NCBI GenBank assembly: GCA_963277665.1
Contig: OY728121.1
Span: 956,510,097 to 956,574,096 of the forward strand
Reading direction: 5' to 3'
DNA from: Viscum album
Taxonomy: Eukaryota > Streptophyta > Magnoliopsida > Santalales > Viscaceae
Length of the DNA: 64,000 nucleotides
Each line of letters begins with the position of its first letter. Within the stretch, counting starts at the first letter, position 1. Under the pieces are notes generated by a model. That model had not been told where the DNA came from, made no database searches, and worked only from the letters and a program-made list of their open reading frames with translations. Made by a program: the position numbers and the translations under genes. Below, piece after piece: positions 13,111 to 25,025 of this stretch.

Positions 13111-13394
13111 TCTGTCTTTGACAGATATGAGGAAATTTTCTGATATGACCTCAATGTAAAAATGGATATTGGTGAATCTCAGGTGTATCATAAGGTCAAG
13201 AATAAAAATTGGAATTTGATTTTAGTGGTCCGATAGATAAATCCAATAGTTCTATGAAATTTTAACATCCCACTTATCAAAGGTGTGGAAAATGCACACC
13301 AAAAATTACTGAAGGAGAATAAATAAATTATTTATATAAAGAAGAGAAGGGAACCTAGGAAATGATTACTGGTAGGATGAACCCACAAATGTGA

Positions 13395-13930
13395 ATGATT
13401 AAAGGAATGCTCTGGTCAACCCTCAACGTGTTGTTAAGTTCTTCAAATGTAAGTAATGAGGGAACTTTACAAACCAATTCACTAAGCCAAGTGTTTTTAG
13501 AGGTAACCAACAACCTCCAAGGTAACAAGGGTGAGCTTTTTTCCATCACTACCACCGAGGTGAATCCTGAAAATGAAGTGGTGAAATTTACACTTGTTAT
13601 TCATTCAATAGTAACAAAATAACTTTTTGAATATTGTTCTACACATTCCTTTATATCATGAAGGTTTAGTATAACTATTCAAAAACCACCACAAATCATG
13701 GAATTAGGTATTTGAGTGAAAATGAAAAATTGGGAAATTATGGCATCCCCTGTATATAACTCCTCCCCTATCACAAATTTAGACTCATCTTCCTAATGAC
13801 CCATTTCATACTTCCTTTTATGGAATTTTATTCAATTCTAGGAATCGATTGGATTTCACTATATAGAGACAACATAAATTACCGTGAGAAGTAAATCAAT
13901 CTCTATATGGTGAATTGACCTCCGATTATA
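13395..13930 (+). pseudogene. Tekay aspartic protease remnant
   Basis: The retroviral-type aspartic protease releases Gag and Pol domains from the polyprotein. A 75-codon opening (13395-13622) encodes the linker and ends EVVKFTLVIHSIVTK, matching the usual approach to the active site. Directly after it the frame reads LFEYCSTHSFI, where the family has LFDSGATHSFI, so the catalytic Asp and neighbouring residues appear changed. Near 13835-13880 it reads FYSILGIDWISLYRDNINY, the conserved ILGMDWL end of the domain. A stop separates the linker from the active site, and more stops follow. It is followed at once by the RT start. Confidence 0.7.
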
Positions 13931-14109
13931 TAAAAGTGTAAGGAATAGGATGAATCTTATTCCACACCATCATCCTAAGCATGGATATTAGTTTCCTATT
14001 AGAATTTTATCATGATAAAATGATTGAGTATTAGTAAAGGATAATCCTTGAAGAGTTTCCTATTCGATGGAATTCACTGATGTGTTTCTTGAGTAATTTC
14101 ATCGTCTTC

Positions 14110-14800
14110 CTTCTTACAGAGAGTTTGAATTTTCAATAGATCTTATACCTGGTGAATTTACAATATATAGGACTCCATATAAGATGAATATTGTTGAACT
14201 TTAGGATATGAAGAAACAAATAAAATAGAATATATATAAAGGTTTTAAATTCCTAAGTGATTCACCTTGGGGTTCACTAGTCCTCTTTTTCAAGAAGAAG
14301 GATGGGTCAATACACCTTTGCATTGATTTTTGTGAGATCAATAAGATCATGATAAAGAAAAATTATCCTTTTCCATGAATTGATTACTTGTTCTATCAGC
14401 TACATGGAGAACAATAATTCTCTAATGTGGATCTACTATCAGGATATTACAAATTTAGGGTGATGAAGGAGGATATCCCCAAGTGTTCTTTCCATACTAG
14501 GTACAGAAACTATGAGTTTATAGTGATTCCATTAGAACTCACTAATGCTCCAAAAATCTTCATGGAAGTTATGAATAGATTATTTATATATTACTTCAAC
14601 AAATAATTGGTAGTATTTATAAATGATATTCTAATATACTCTAAACCCAAGGAGGTGCATGAGGTGCATCTGAGCACTATGCTAATGACTATGTAGAAGA
14701 ATAATCTACATGAAAATTATAGAAAGTGTGAGTTTTTCAGGAATGAATTCTCATTTATAGAGCATGTCATGAAAAGAAATGAGATATTTGGGGATCCTTA
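14110..14800 (+). pseudogene. Tekay reverse transcriptase remnant
   Basis: Reverse transcriptase copies the element RNA into DNA. Readable blocks, in order: EFSIDLIPGEFTIY at the N-edge, [12 protein letters not shown] (family: KDGS-R-CIDYR), FSNVDLLSGYYKFRV (family: FSKIDLRSGYHQ), then NYEFIVIPLELTNAP (family: YEFLVMPFGLTNAPA), MEVMNRLF and VFINDILIYSK at 14610-14640. The catalytic motif FVDD/YVDD is thus changed to FIND at 14616-14627: the first of the paired aspartates is Asn. Together with several in-frame stops this makes the copy inactive. Confidence 0.8.
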
Positions 14801-14869
14801 AAAGGAAAAAGAAATTGAAGGATGGTTAAGGATAACATCTATGATAGATATCCATAGTTTCCTTAGGTT

Positions 14870-15370
14870 AGCTAGATATTATCACTGATTTTGGAAAAAT
14901 TTCTCATGATTGTAAAACCATATTTCCAATCTAACATGGAAGGGAGCCATATTTCATGGAATGATGAATTTGAACAAAGTTTGTTGGAGTTGAAATGGAG
15001 GGTTATCACTACCCCTATTATCATGCTACCCACAAGTTGAGATTTTTTTTCTAATTTTCATAGATGATTCATATAATGGATTGAGGTGTGTGTTGATGAA
15101 AAATGATAGAGTCATTGCCTACGCCTCAAGGTAGTTGAAAATTCAGGAGCCAAACTATACCACATGTGATCTGGGGTTGGAAGTTGTGATCTTTGCATTG
15201 AAAATATGGAGACATTATCTCTATGTGTATAAGTGTGAGATATATAATGATCACAATAACCTAAAATATATATTCACACAGAAAGAGATTAATATGTACC
15301 GGTAAATATGGTTAAATCTCATCAAGGATTTTGACTTCGCAATCCACTACCATCCTCGTAAAGAAAATTA
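14870..15370 (+). pseudogene. Tekay RNase H remnant
   Basis: RNase H removes the RNA strand during reverse transcription. Visible blocks are DDSYNGLRCVLMKNDRVIAYAS (15065-15130), where the family reads DAS--GLG-VLMQ-G-VIAYASR, then EPNYTTCDLGLEVVIFALK-WRHYLY, YTDHKSLKY-like sequence at 15245-15275 reading YNDHNNLKYIFTQKE, and LIKDFDFAIHYHP (about 15325-15357; family: LLKDYDF-I-YHPGK-N-VAD-LSRK). It runs into integrase with a few stop codons. Confidence 0.75.
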
Positions 15371-15371
15371 G

Positions 15372-16640
15372 GTGGAAGATAATCTAATTAAAAAGGAACC
15401 ATTAATTCTTTCCTTCATGAGAATTGAAAAGGATCCAATAATCTTGGATTTGAAGAGGATGCACATGGGAAAAATAAATAAAGGAACATCATCAATACTT
15501 TCACTGATTATTGCTCAACTATCTCCTTTGGAAAGGTTAAAGGATGCTCAAAAAGATGATGTGAGAATTAAGAAGAGTGTGGAATCAATAAGGAAAGGGA
15601 AATCCTCAGAGTTCAATGTTAATGAAGATGTAATTTTTGGATTTGGGTCAATAATTTTCATTCCATCAAATATTGAGTTGAAGAAGGAACTATTGGATGA
15701 TGCACATAGTTCGAATTTCCATACTCACATAGGAAACACAAACATGTATCGAGATATCTGAGATCTATTTTAGTGGGACAACATAAAGAAGGAGATTGAT
15801 GAATATATTTCAAAGTGCCCAGTAAGTCGGCAAGAAAAAGATGAAATGTAGAAATCTATGGGGATGATGTAACCATTACCCATACCAACATGAAAATGGG
15901 AAAACGTCACCATGGATTTTGTCACCAGACTTCCGAATACATCCAAAGGAAATAATGATATCTAGATTATTGTTGACCATCATACAAAGATCACTCACTT
16001 TATTACAATTGGAGAGGATTTATCACTTGATCAAAAATCATAGATATAAATCAGAGAGGTGGTAAGGCTTCATGGAGTACCGCTATCGGTTGAATCCAAT
16101 CAAGACCCAAGATTTATCTCCATGTTTTGGAAAATTCATCTTGCAGGATCTAAACACTAAGATGAATTTCAATACGAACTATCATCCTAAAAAAGATGAA
16201 CAATCAAGGAAGACAATTTAGAAACTAGAATACATATTGTGAACATATTCTATGGACTTCAAAGGGGGATGGGACCGACATCTTCCTTTGGTTGAGTTAT
16301 TTTACAACAACGGTTTCCACTAAAGAATTCAAATGGGTCCCTATGAAACCCTTTATGGGAAGATGTGAAGAACACTAAAATGTTGGGATGAAGTTGGGAA
16401 GTGAAAACTTATTGGTCTTGAAATGGTAGACGAAATGGTGGAGAATGTTTAGATTATTTAGAATCACATCAAAGCTGCTCAGAGTCAATAGAAGAGGTAT
16501 GTTTAAAATTTTCGACAAGACATAGAGTTGGATGTAGGAGACATGACATTCTTCTGTATATCTCTATGGAAAAAATTGATGGGATTTGGGAATAATGGAT
16601 AGAATTCTCCAAGGTAAATTGGCCATTGGAGATCCTCAAT
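15372..16640 (+). pseudogene. Tekay integrase remnant
   Basis: Integrase inserts the DNA copy into the genome. A 129-codon opening (15372-15761) covers the RNase H-integrase linker and ends in the HHCC zinc-binding region: DDAHSSNFHTHIGNTNMYRD, with both His present. KCPVSRQ follows at about 15815, the second Cys position being Ser. The catalytic core starts KWENVTMDFVTRLPNTSKG (15895-15950), with the first Asp present and the second in SNQDPRFISMFW (about 16095-16130). The region after it (AAQSQ-RY..., then ELDVGDMTFFCISLWK) matches the GKQ/GPY-type C-terminal part. Many stops occur after 15761. The form of the core is that of Tekay/Del chromoviruses. Confidence 0.8.
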
Positions 16641-16739
16641 CACATTATAGAAGTGGCCTTTCGAATAGATATCCCACCGAACCTGTATCAATTTTATGAT
16701 GCATTCTATGTGCCCCTCTTAAGGAAGTAGATACTAGGC

Positions 16740-16957
16740 CCCTCACATGTACTATATCCAGAGGTGGTACCATTGGATAATGATATTTCCTATGAAGAGA
16801 AGCCGATGAAGATCTTAGATCATAGAGAAAAATTTCAACAGAATAAGACAATTCCCCTCATCAAAGTGTTGTGGAGAAACCAGATGTTTGAAGAATCAAG
16901 ACAGGAATTAGAGGAGGTGATGAAATATTTTAATGACTCAAACTATTGTGAGTAAAA
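16740..16957 (+). pseudogene. Tekay chromodomain remnant
   Basis: This lies within a 63-codon opening at 16764-16955. The segment SYEEKPMKILDHREK is followed by NKTIPLIKVLWRN and then EESRQELEEVMKYF. This is the chromodomain-bearing C-terminus of Tekay/Del integrases (family: IPLVKVLW-NH--EEATWELE-EM---YP-LF). Such domains are thought to steer integration to heterochromatin marked by histone methylation. The conserved TWE is read here as RQE. This stretch is intact compared with the rest of pol and is followed by about 75 bp of non-coding sequence before the CACTA insertion. Confidence 0.8.
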
Positions 16958-17032
16958 TTAATCTTTTTTGTTTTAATTAGAAATATTATGGTTATAGTAA
17001 ACACATGAACTTCTTTTGTTTTATTACATACA

Positions 17033-17345
17033 CACTAGTAGAAATAGTGGATTTAGCATTGGAGAAATGAAATCCGTTTTTTATAAAATGATGAAAAAAT
17101 TATGTGTGGGGCGTTTTTGGCATTGGTTTTACTAAATAGAAACATGAGAATGTTTTTATATATGGTTTTTTTCATTGGATTACTAAATAATGATGCTAAA
17201 AACAGTTCATGAAGCTATTAATATTGTTTGTTTTTTTAAAAAAACTAACGTCATAAATAAAAAAAATTGCTTCAATTTTCACAAAAACCGATACCAAAAT
17301 GTTTCTTTACAAACCCTTCAACATCAATTTTTCTAATAACCTACA
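17033..17345 (+). repeat. CACTA left terminal and subterminal repeats
   Basis: After the terminal CACTAGTAGAAA come repeated short motifs such as GCATTGG and AAACCGATACCAAAA. Related forms (AAACCGATGGAAAA, AAAACCGACACAAAAAA, GCATCAGTTTTTT) occur at the right end. In En/Spm elements such subterminal motifs bind the element's own protein; that role here is inferred. Confidence 0.6.
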
Positions 17346-18159
17346 AAAAAACTTTTTAAATTATTTAGTATTGGGAAACCCTATTTTTTGGATCTATGTA
17401 ACTTCTCTCTCCCAACTCACAACGATTCCCTCTATAATCACGATGAATCCGATGGCATCTCGGTGATCCCCAATAGCCATTGCTATAGATTTTCATTGAT
17501 TTTCATAAACTTAGGTATCCGTTATTTATCCTCTACACTGTCTTATCATCCATAAAATTATTTTTTCCTCGGAAATTTGTTTACAAGTGACATTCAACCG
17601 TGTATTTATTTTATGTTTTTGTCATCTTTATTGTTCGTTTTTACAATCATTTTTGTATTGATCTTGTAGTGTTTATTATTCCAACACATTCAAGGGAGTG
17701 ATGTTAGGATTAAGGATCTATTTTACTTGTTGAAATCGAAATTTTGTATGTTTTTTTAATTTTTAATATAAATTATTAATCATATAATTATATTTTTGAG
17801 TTGCTTCAATTATTATTTTGTAGTTTATTGTGATTTATAAATGTTGAATTTTCTTTTTATTTTGGAAAAAAATTATTTGTTGGAATTATCAATTGATCAT
17901 GATATTATGAAATAAAAATGATATATGGTGTCATTGTTTATTAATAAAATGGGCATAAAATGTAATGACTCCATATTTTTCACCCATTAAATTAATGAAA
18001 TTTTTAATGGTTTTGACATAAGTTACACTAAACTAAGGTAAAAACTACATAAAATGAACTAATAAATATTCAATGTTTGAAAATAATTGATGAATTATTG
18101 GAACATACTAAATAAAATCTTCAAAAAATTTATTTTATTTTTTTTCCTTGTGTTAAGTA
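17346..18159 (+). other. CACTA 5' non-coding region
   Basis: T-rich sequence upstream of the first TNP2-like reading. It probably holds the promoter, an untranslated exon and an intron of the transposase gene, but no splice sites can be assigned with confidence. Confidence 0.35.
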
Positions 18160-21100
18160 TTTGAATATGAGAAAGTTAAACTCCAGAGAAATCAAGGATC
18201 ATCTCATTTTCTACGGTTTTAGCCTTAATTATACACATTGGATCTAGAATGGTGATAAAACTAAATATTCAACATCCAATGTTGATGCAAATATTCATAA
18301 TGTGGAAGATGATCATATTAAATAATTAATTCATGATTTAGGTGTTGAAACCATAAAATAATAGTAACTTTTGAACAATATCATGGAGGTTCTAAGAAAA
18401 TATTATTCCCAGGTTACAGTAAATATATAGTGCTATCATTAGTTTTGAGATTAGTTAAGTTGAAAGTAGAAAATGGGTGGACTAAAAAAAGTTTCTCTAA
18501 CATTCCAGAGCTTTTAAAAGGGAAACTTCCAGAAGTCCACAAGATTCTAGATTCCGATTATGAGGTGAAGAAAACATTATACCCAATGGGATTGTGGTAT
18601 AAAAAAAATCCTCATTTCCCCAGTGATTGTGTGTTTTATAGGAAATAATATGAATATTTATCAATCTTTCTTACATGTGTGACATCACGCTATAAGATTG
18701 ATGAAAAATTCAACTCAAATTATTTCTCAAGTACTGAAATCTAACCTCATGAAAAATCAATTTTCTACTTTCTAATGATATCTTGAAATAATTATTTCAT
18801 ACAATAATTATAATTCAACTATGATTTTTTCTTAGGAACCAAAATCATAGATACTACTAAATAAATTTGGTACCTTACAATAATTCCTCATTTGAAGTGT
18901 CTTTTTTTCAAATTTAGTTAACACAAAATAGTTAAGATGAAATCTAGATGAGAACATCTATGATGGTAACTTATGTCACCCTGCTGATTCACCACAGTGG
19001 AAGAGATTTGATAAATAATTTTGGTATTTTTCAAGTGATGTTAGAAATATAAGAATTGGACTGTGTACTAATGGAATGAATCTATATCAGAGTATAAGTA
19101 GCTAACATACTTCATGGCCTATTTTTTGGTAGTTTACAAATTTTCCCCATATCTATGTATGTAGAAAAAATATGTTATTATGAGCTTGATGACTTTTGTA
19201 CCAAAACAACTAGAAAATGATATTGATATGTATATTTCACCATTGATTGATGATTTGAAACTACTATGGAAGTCATGTGTTAATGTTTTCGATGCATGCA
19301 CGAAAGAAAATTTTCTTTTGTATGCTATTATAATGCTCACTATAAATTAATTTCATGCATATGGAAAGATATCTCGATATAGTGTTATGGGACATAAATC
19401 ATGTCCAATTTTTATAAAAGAGGCTTTATATTATCAATTTCAGAATGGAAGAAATATAGTGTAAATGGGACATCAAAGATTGTTTTTCTAATTGATCATC
19501 TTTATCGTAGATAAAAAAATCATTCAATGCTTTATAAGAATACAACCTTCCCCCTCGACCATTTTCATTTGAAGAATATTACGATATGGAGAAAAATATT
19601 GACTTGAAATTTAGAAAGAAAATAAGTTTGGGTCTTCAAAAAAAATATAGAAGAAATAGTCTATCATTTTCAAACAATCTTGTTGAAGATATTTAAAGGT
19701 AAAACATAACATCGATGTTATGAATGTTGAAAGAAAACATGTGAATGTTTTATTGGAATTTTTTTAGACATAAAAGGAAAGACAAAATAACTATTACATG
19801 GTAAATTTGAATTGATATCAATGGGAATATGTATGCAGTTATCTCCCACTATGAAACGAAATAAAACATATTTACCTCTAGATGGTCACACATTAAGAAA
19901 GGTTGGGAAGATGAATTTTAGTCAGTGTCTTCATGGTATTATTTTACCCAGTAGTTATTCTTCAAATGTGAAGAATTGGGTGTCAATAAAAATTTTAAAT
20001 TAATTGGTATAAAATCTCAGGATTGTCACGTATTAATGCAACAACTTCTACTAGTCACACTGTGTGGTATATTGATGACAACTATCAGAAAGACTATCAT
20101 CAGGTTATGTAATTTTTTTAAATCCATTTATAGAAAATTATTTGGTCCAAATTTGTTGGATTTGTAGGATAATGAAGCAGATATTATTTTTTGTCAACTT
20201 GAATTGTATTTACCACTTATGTATTTTGATATAATGGTTCATCTTGTGATTAATTTGGGATATAATGTAATAATTTGTGGTGATATTTATTGATGATGGA
20301 TATATCTTTTTTAAAGATATATGAAAATTTTGAAGGGATATGTTTAAAATCCTTATCGAAAAGAGGCCTCAATTGCTCAGAAATATGTATTGGAAGAGGT
20401 GATTGAGTTCTGTAATGATTATTTGTATGAAGTAAAGAATATTTTTCTCCCTATATCTCAACATATTATATTCGATAGTGAAGGTATAGGTATTCAAGGC
20501 TTAAAGTTAAAGAGCATTCCACATGTTTAAGTGACGAAGGCACATTTATACATTTTGAACAATATATATGAGGTTCAATCATATATATCATGAAATATTT
20601 CAGAATTAAAGTTATGATATACTAAAAGAAATTAAAAGTGGTAGATGATTGAGCATAAAAAGTCATTTGTTTCATGGTTTAAACAGATTGTCATTACAGA
20701 TATATCTTCTTAAGAAACATTGAAATATTTGGAAGAGGGGCCATCTTTTAGTGTGATCACATGGTCTAGTTTTGATATTATTGGGTAAAAATTTTACACA
20801 ATGAAGCTGTATGACAAGATTACCATTGAAAATAGTGGGGTAATGGTAATAGATGAAGCACTGCATTTTACAAGTGAAAAAGATAAAAACCCAATTTCTA
20901 CATCAACGCTATATTTTGGATTTCTTGAGGTCAAATTGGAAATTTATTATTTTAAATATCGAGTCACTATGTTTAAGTGTAATTGGGTTGTAGGTAATAG
21001 TAGTGTTAAAAATGAAGATTAAGGGTTTAAAAAAGTTTATTTGAAAAGATTTAGTTGCAATGACAAACCATTTTTCATGGACACACAAGGAAAAAAATAT

Positions 21101-21310
21101 TTTATGTCATAGATCCATCAAATGACTAGTGGTGCATCATTTTTCAAGGGAAAATAATCCCTTTTTATGATGAGGATAATAATGATGTTATTGATTTATA
21201 TCAATCTTCTTCGTCTATTACACAATTTCTGTATTACAGTGACTATAATGCAGACATAGTGCATGTAATAAGAAATGATTGTACTGAATGGATGTGGGAA
21301 AAATACTAAA
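18160..21310 (+). pseudogene. CACTA TNP2-type transposase, broken
   Basis: TNP2-type proteins catalyse excision and insertion of En/Spm elements. The N-terminal transposase-associated domain shows REIKDHLIFYGF and YTHWI (18180-18240). A 72-codon opening (18430-18648) reads LVLRLVKLKVENGW, then PEVHKILDSDYEVKKTLYPM and DCVFYRK, the usual TNP2 block. Further on are IDDLKLLWKSCVNVFDA and ENFLLYAIIMLTIN-F-AYG (19230-19365), YSVMGHKSCP (about 19380-19410), YLPLDGHTLRK (19868-19900), IGIKSQDCHVLMQQLL (about 20003-20050), DIMVHLVINLG (about 20230-20262), RYMKILKGYV, EASIAQKYVLEEVIEFCNDY (about 20362-20421) and a C-terminal part with YFGFLEVKLEIYY. The order matches full-length TNP2 with its C-terminal DUF4218 and DUF4216-like regions. 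Stops and frameshifts are scattered throughout. Confidence 0.85.
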
Positions 21311-22129
21311 GTACTCTCTCAAATAATATGGTAATTATTTATTTTATATTTCTTTTTTAATATTTACATGTGTAATAACTATATTATTTAATAACTATTG
21401 GATATTTTATTATAAAGATTTGATTATTTATTTGATTTTTTGTGTTAAATTTTGATATTCCACTGTTATGGTTCAACTTTTTTTATTGAAACATCCTACC
21501 TACAATATTATATTTTTATTTAGTCTATGCATATGAGAACACCTTTAAAACTTTTATATTTACATTGTCAAATGTTTCTATCTTTTGAGAGGTAATGTTA
21601 ATATTTAATAGATCCACTAGCATATTTTTTTGGTCATGAATCATAAATTGTTTTTTAGAAATTACACATGCGTGGGACCTTTTTTACTTAAATGTTTCTA
21701 TTTTAATTTTTTCTAATTACTAACTTGTCTAATAATATTCAAGTACCCAAGAATTTCAATAAATTTTACTGTTACAATGACAGATATAGATACAGAGATA
21801 GACGAACATCTAATAATGTATTTTTATTTTTTGATATTATTAAATATCTAGTAATATTACTATCTAATGAAAGCTAAAGTTTACTTTAAAAAATAATAAT
21901 TACATGCATACTTATGTGACTTTAGCTTGGGGTTCTTCTATATTTAGTATTATAAAATCGGGTCCTTGAGTTGGGAAACGTGGCATTATACATTAACCTA
22001 GACTGTCACATTCTCATGGAGAGGAGCGATTACATATTCGTTTTATTGATAATAATAATGAAACTATCCCAAATTAAATAAAATTTATTATCTATATAAT
22101 TGTTCAAAACCATTTTAGGATAATCATTT

Positions 22130-24345
22130 TATGTCACGAGCGGAAGTTTATCGACAAGATGGTGATAGAACATCTTTGGTAGGACATGAAGGAAAAATAT
22201 CTCAATTGATTTATTTTATCTCATTTTTCAAATACGTAATATTTTAAATCACTAATATTTATGTTATGAAACTATAGATGGAATTTAATTTTGAAGAAAC
22301 AAAAGTAGTTAAGAAAAGATGCCTTACTTTAGCGGTATTTTGATAGAGTGATTTCAAAACAAAGTTGGAAATTTATTTGGAAGTTTATAAATTTACAACA
22401 GTAATATTCCATTTTCATTTTTCATTTTAGGATGAAATTTTTGAGATATCGACATCGAGGAATTTTATCCTTGATGGTAGGATAGAAATCCTAGCCAATC
22501 CATTTGGAAATCTAGAACACCCTGACCAGATAAGATGATATGACGTGGGTGTTAGTATTCAATTTTTTTATCATCAAATTAAACAATCAAGAGACCAAAA
22601 AATTGAATCCTAGAAACCTCAGCTAAAAGATATGAAGGACTTTATAAGTGATAAAATTCAAGCAAGTGTGTAGCAGGATATGTTAGAAAAAATGGAAATA
22701 CAATTACAACTTGCGCAACCTTCTCGACCCGCCCAACCTTCCCTTCCTTCCTAGCCTGCCTACTCAGATCCTCCACCTCATCACTCAGACCCAACCTTAT
22801 ACTATGAGTTGTATACATGAGATCCTAATGTATATATTATAGTAATTGAAGTCATAATTTTTTTTGGGTATTATTTACATCACCATATTATTTAGATGGT
22901 CCAGGTTAGAGTATCAATAAATGATATCATTAATTCTACTACTCTATTAGCATTCCCTACCATAGAGATTACCATAGTTGAGGATTGTATGGGTCATTTT
23001 TTACATTCTCCATCTAACCTTCTTTATCATATTTCATTTGTGGTTTGTGTTTTTTTAAATATTAATTACATCTGTTTGAAAATTACATATATTTTTTTAT
23101 AAATATTTAACTTATATAGGAGTATCTGAAATCCAAAGAAATAGGACAAAGGAAACAAAAGGTTCTGAAACAAACAACTATAGATACTTCTGACATTTCT
23201 CATGGTCCAGAAAGATTATCTCTAGTTTATTATTCCTTGGATAGTATCTATGAGTTTTTGATGTCATTTGATATATGTGGAATAGAATATCCATTGAGAA
23301 TATTCCACAAAGATATCATGGATCTAATTGAGTTTAAATAGATCACTAGGAATGTGTTGCAGTTGTTATTCATGTAAGTAAATTGACCTTCCGGTTTTTA
23401 TTTTTTTAATTAAAGATGATTTAAATTTACTAAATATATTACTTTTTTAATTAGGTATCTACACAGGATAGTTGTTCAAAATGACAACCCAAGTGTTTAT
23501 GATTTCATAGAATCAGAATATATTTCAATGGATTTAAAACATGTGTCGACTTAAAATAGAGTGGAATATATACGAGAGAGGTAATCAATGAAATTTTTTT
23601 GTTATTGGTTTATGCCAGTTCTTGATGGGTAAGAGAAGAATCATAATTATGAAATAATTTTCATTATAATGTCATTAAATTTGAAATTTTCGTATTGTAG
23701 TGGGCATTGGATGTTAGGCGTATTCTTCCCAAGTGAAGACACAATATATTGGGTTTTCTTATTATTAGGTGGCGTTCATAGAAAATTTTCCACCTTATTA
23801 GAAAAGGGAGTTTTTTTTGTTTTTTAAATGCTCATTATGTTTAATTATCATTGTTTATACATATATTATTAGTTTTTATGTTTGAAAATGTAGGTCATGG
23901 AATTTTGTTTAACAAAGATAAATTGTCAATACTGAAGCCAAATGCAATGAAATATGTGAAATTAAAGTAAATTATTTTTTATATAAGATATTATTTTGAT
24001 TATTGGATATATATATATATATTCATATATATTAGTTTTTATTATAAGGTCACTATTTTATTAATTTCAGTGTCATCATAAACAAGGATATTTTGAATGT
24101 ATTTATTATGTTCTACAACTCATTTATGAGATAATCACTACTGGGGTAACTACTTATTATGATGAGGTTAGTCAAATTAATTATTTTCTATTTTCTCTTA
24201 TAGTATTCAATTTTTTAATCTTATATAACTTAAAACCATTTTATAAGTTCAATGATGTCGATTCATACACGCAAGAAGATCTTAACCATCTTCGATCTTT
24301 GTTTGTGAACTATATGTTTAATATGATTAGGATTTAGGGTATGTA
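22130..24345 (+). pseudogene. CACTA second gene with Ulp1-like (C48) protease domain, broken
   Basis: The first exon-like piece reads MSRAEVYRQDGDRTSL, as in the plant Ptta/En/Spm protein family. A middle piece (about 22475-22760) reads EILANPFGNLEHPDQIR and a Pro-rich run. From 23120 a frame contains YSLDSIYEFLMSF, then YLHRIVVQNDNPSVYDFI (23455-23510) and RVEYIRERLS (about 23560-23590). It then gives GHWMLGVFFPSEDTIYW (23701-23751) and, past an intron-like gap, FECIYYVLQLIYEI (24094-24135) and YTQEDLNHLRSLFVNYM. These match the catalytic part of Ulp1/C48 cysteine proteases found in CACTA second genes: the catalytic His (23704-23706) and Cys (24098-24100) are present, while the Asp of the usual YW-DS is lost. 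Stops interrupt it. Its substrate is unknown. Confidence 0.75.
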
Positions 24346-24699
24346 TATTCTTATGTTTCTTGTTAGTATTTCATTTTCCTAATAAAATATGTTCAAAAAA
24401 TTATAATTATTTTGTTATAATCGGGGTTTTAATGTAATGATATAAAATGAATACTTTAATAATAACCAAAAATCATCATGTTGTAAATTTCAGGTATATA
24501 TATTTTTTAATTCCACTATATAATAAAAATGTGTAGATATGTTTTTTTTAAATAGATACAAGTCTGTATTTTTTGTAGATACTTATTCAATGTTACATGA
24601 TGTTTGATTTCTGTATACTGGTTTTTTATTACAAGGGTTTTTATTTTTATATGGATGTAATATTCAAATATTTTCATATTTTTAACTTTCACTATTGGT

Positions 24700-25001
24700 T
24701 TTTAGAGAAACCGATGGAAAATCATTAAAATAAATCGAAAATTGTTTTCAATTTGATTTTTTGCATTAGGTTATTTTAAAAAGGTCACCAAAAATCATAC
24801 TGAAAACCCTTTTCAGTGTTGCTTTCTTCTAAAAACCGACACAAAAAATTAAATAAAAAACTAAGAAAACTGTCATTTTTTGCATCAGTTTTTTAAAAAT
24901 TACTAAGAAAAATTTATTTTCCACATCACCTATATAGATATCAGTTAAAAATCGACATCTATATTGAAAAAATGACATTAAATCTCCTTTTTTCACTAGT
25001 T
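24700..25001 (+). repeat. CACTA right subterminal and terminal repeats
   Basis: Repeated ACCGAY and GCATYRGTTTTT-like motifs alternate in both orientations, ending at TTTTTTCACTAGTT. The last base of the terminal repeat is T instead of G. Confidence 0.65.
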
Positions 25002-25025
25002 CCAATTTTATTTAAATAAATTTTA
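25002..25025 (+). other. Tekay sequence beyond the CACTA insertion
   Basis: CCA (target duplication) then ATTTTATTTAAATAAA continue the Tekay post-pol sequence. The uninterrupted counterpart is at 9404-9424. The stretch ends at TTTTA directly before TGTAACACCC. Confidence 0.7.

Larger units (their letters stand above)
17033..25001 (+). mobile_element. CACTA (En/Spm) DNA transposon, about 8.0 kb
   Basis: The left end is CACTAGTAGAAA, the standard plant CACTA terminal repeat. The right end (TTTTTTCACTAGTT at 24988-25001) is its eroded inverse. The 3-bp target duplication is ACA (17030-17032) against CCA (25002-25004). Removing the insert joins ...TTACATACA to ATTTTATTTAAATA, which matches the uninterrupted homologous sequence at 9395-9420 (ATATACAATTGTATTTAAAG), so both ends are confirmed independently. 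Inside lie a TNP2-type transposase pseudogene and a second gene with a Ulp1-like protease, both on the plus strand. Subterminal repeats with ACCGAT and GCATYRGTTTT cores are present at both ends. Confidence 0.88.

Noticed and set aside
22896..23102. 68-codon opening starting MVQVRVSIND in the CACTA element
   Set aside because: It overlaps the second-gene region but contains none of its family motifs and probably reads across an intron.
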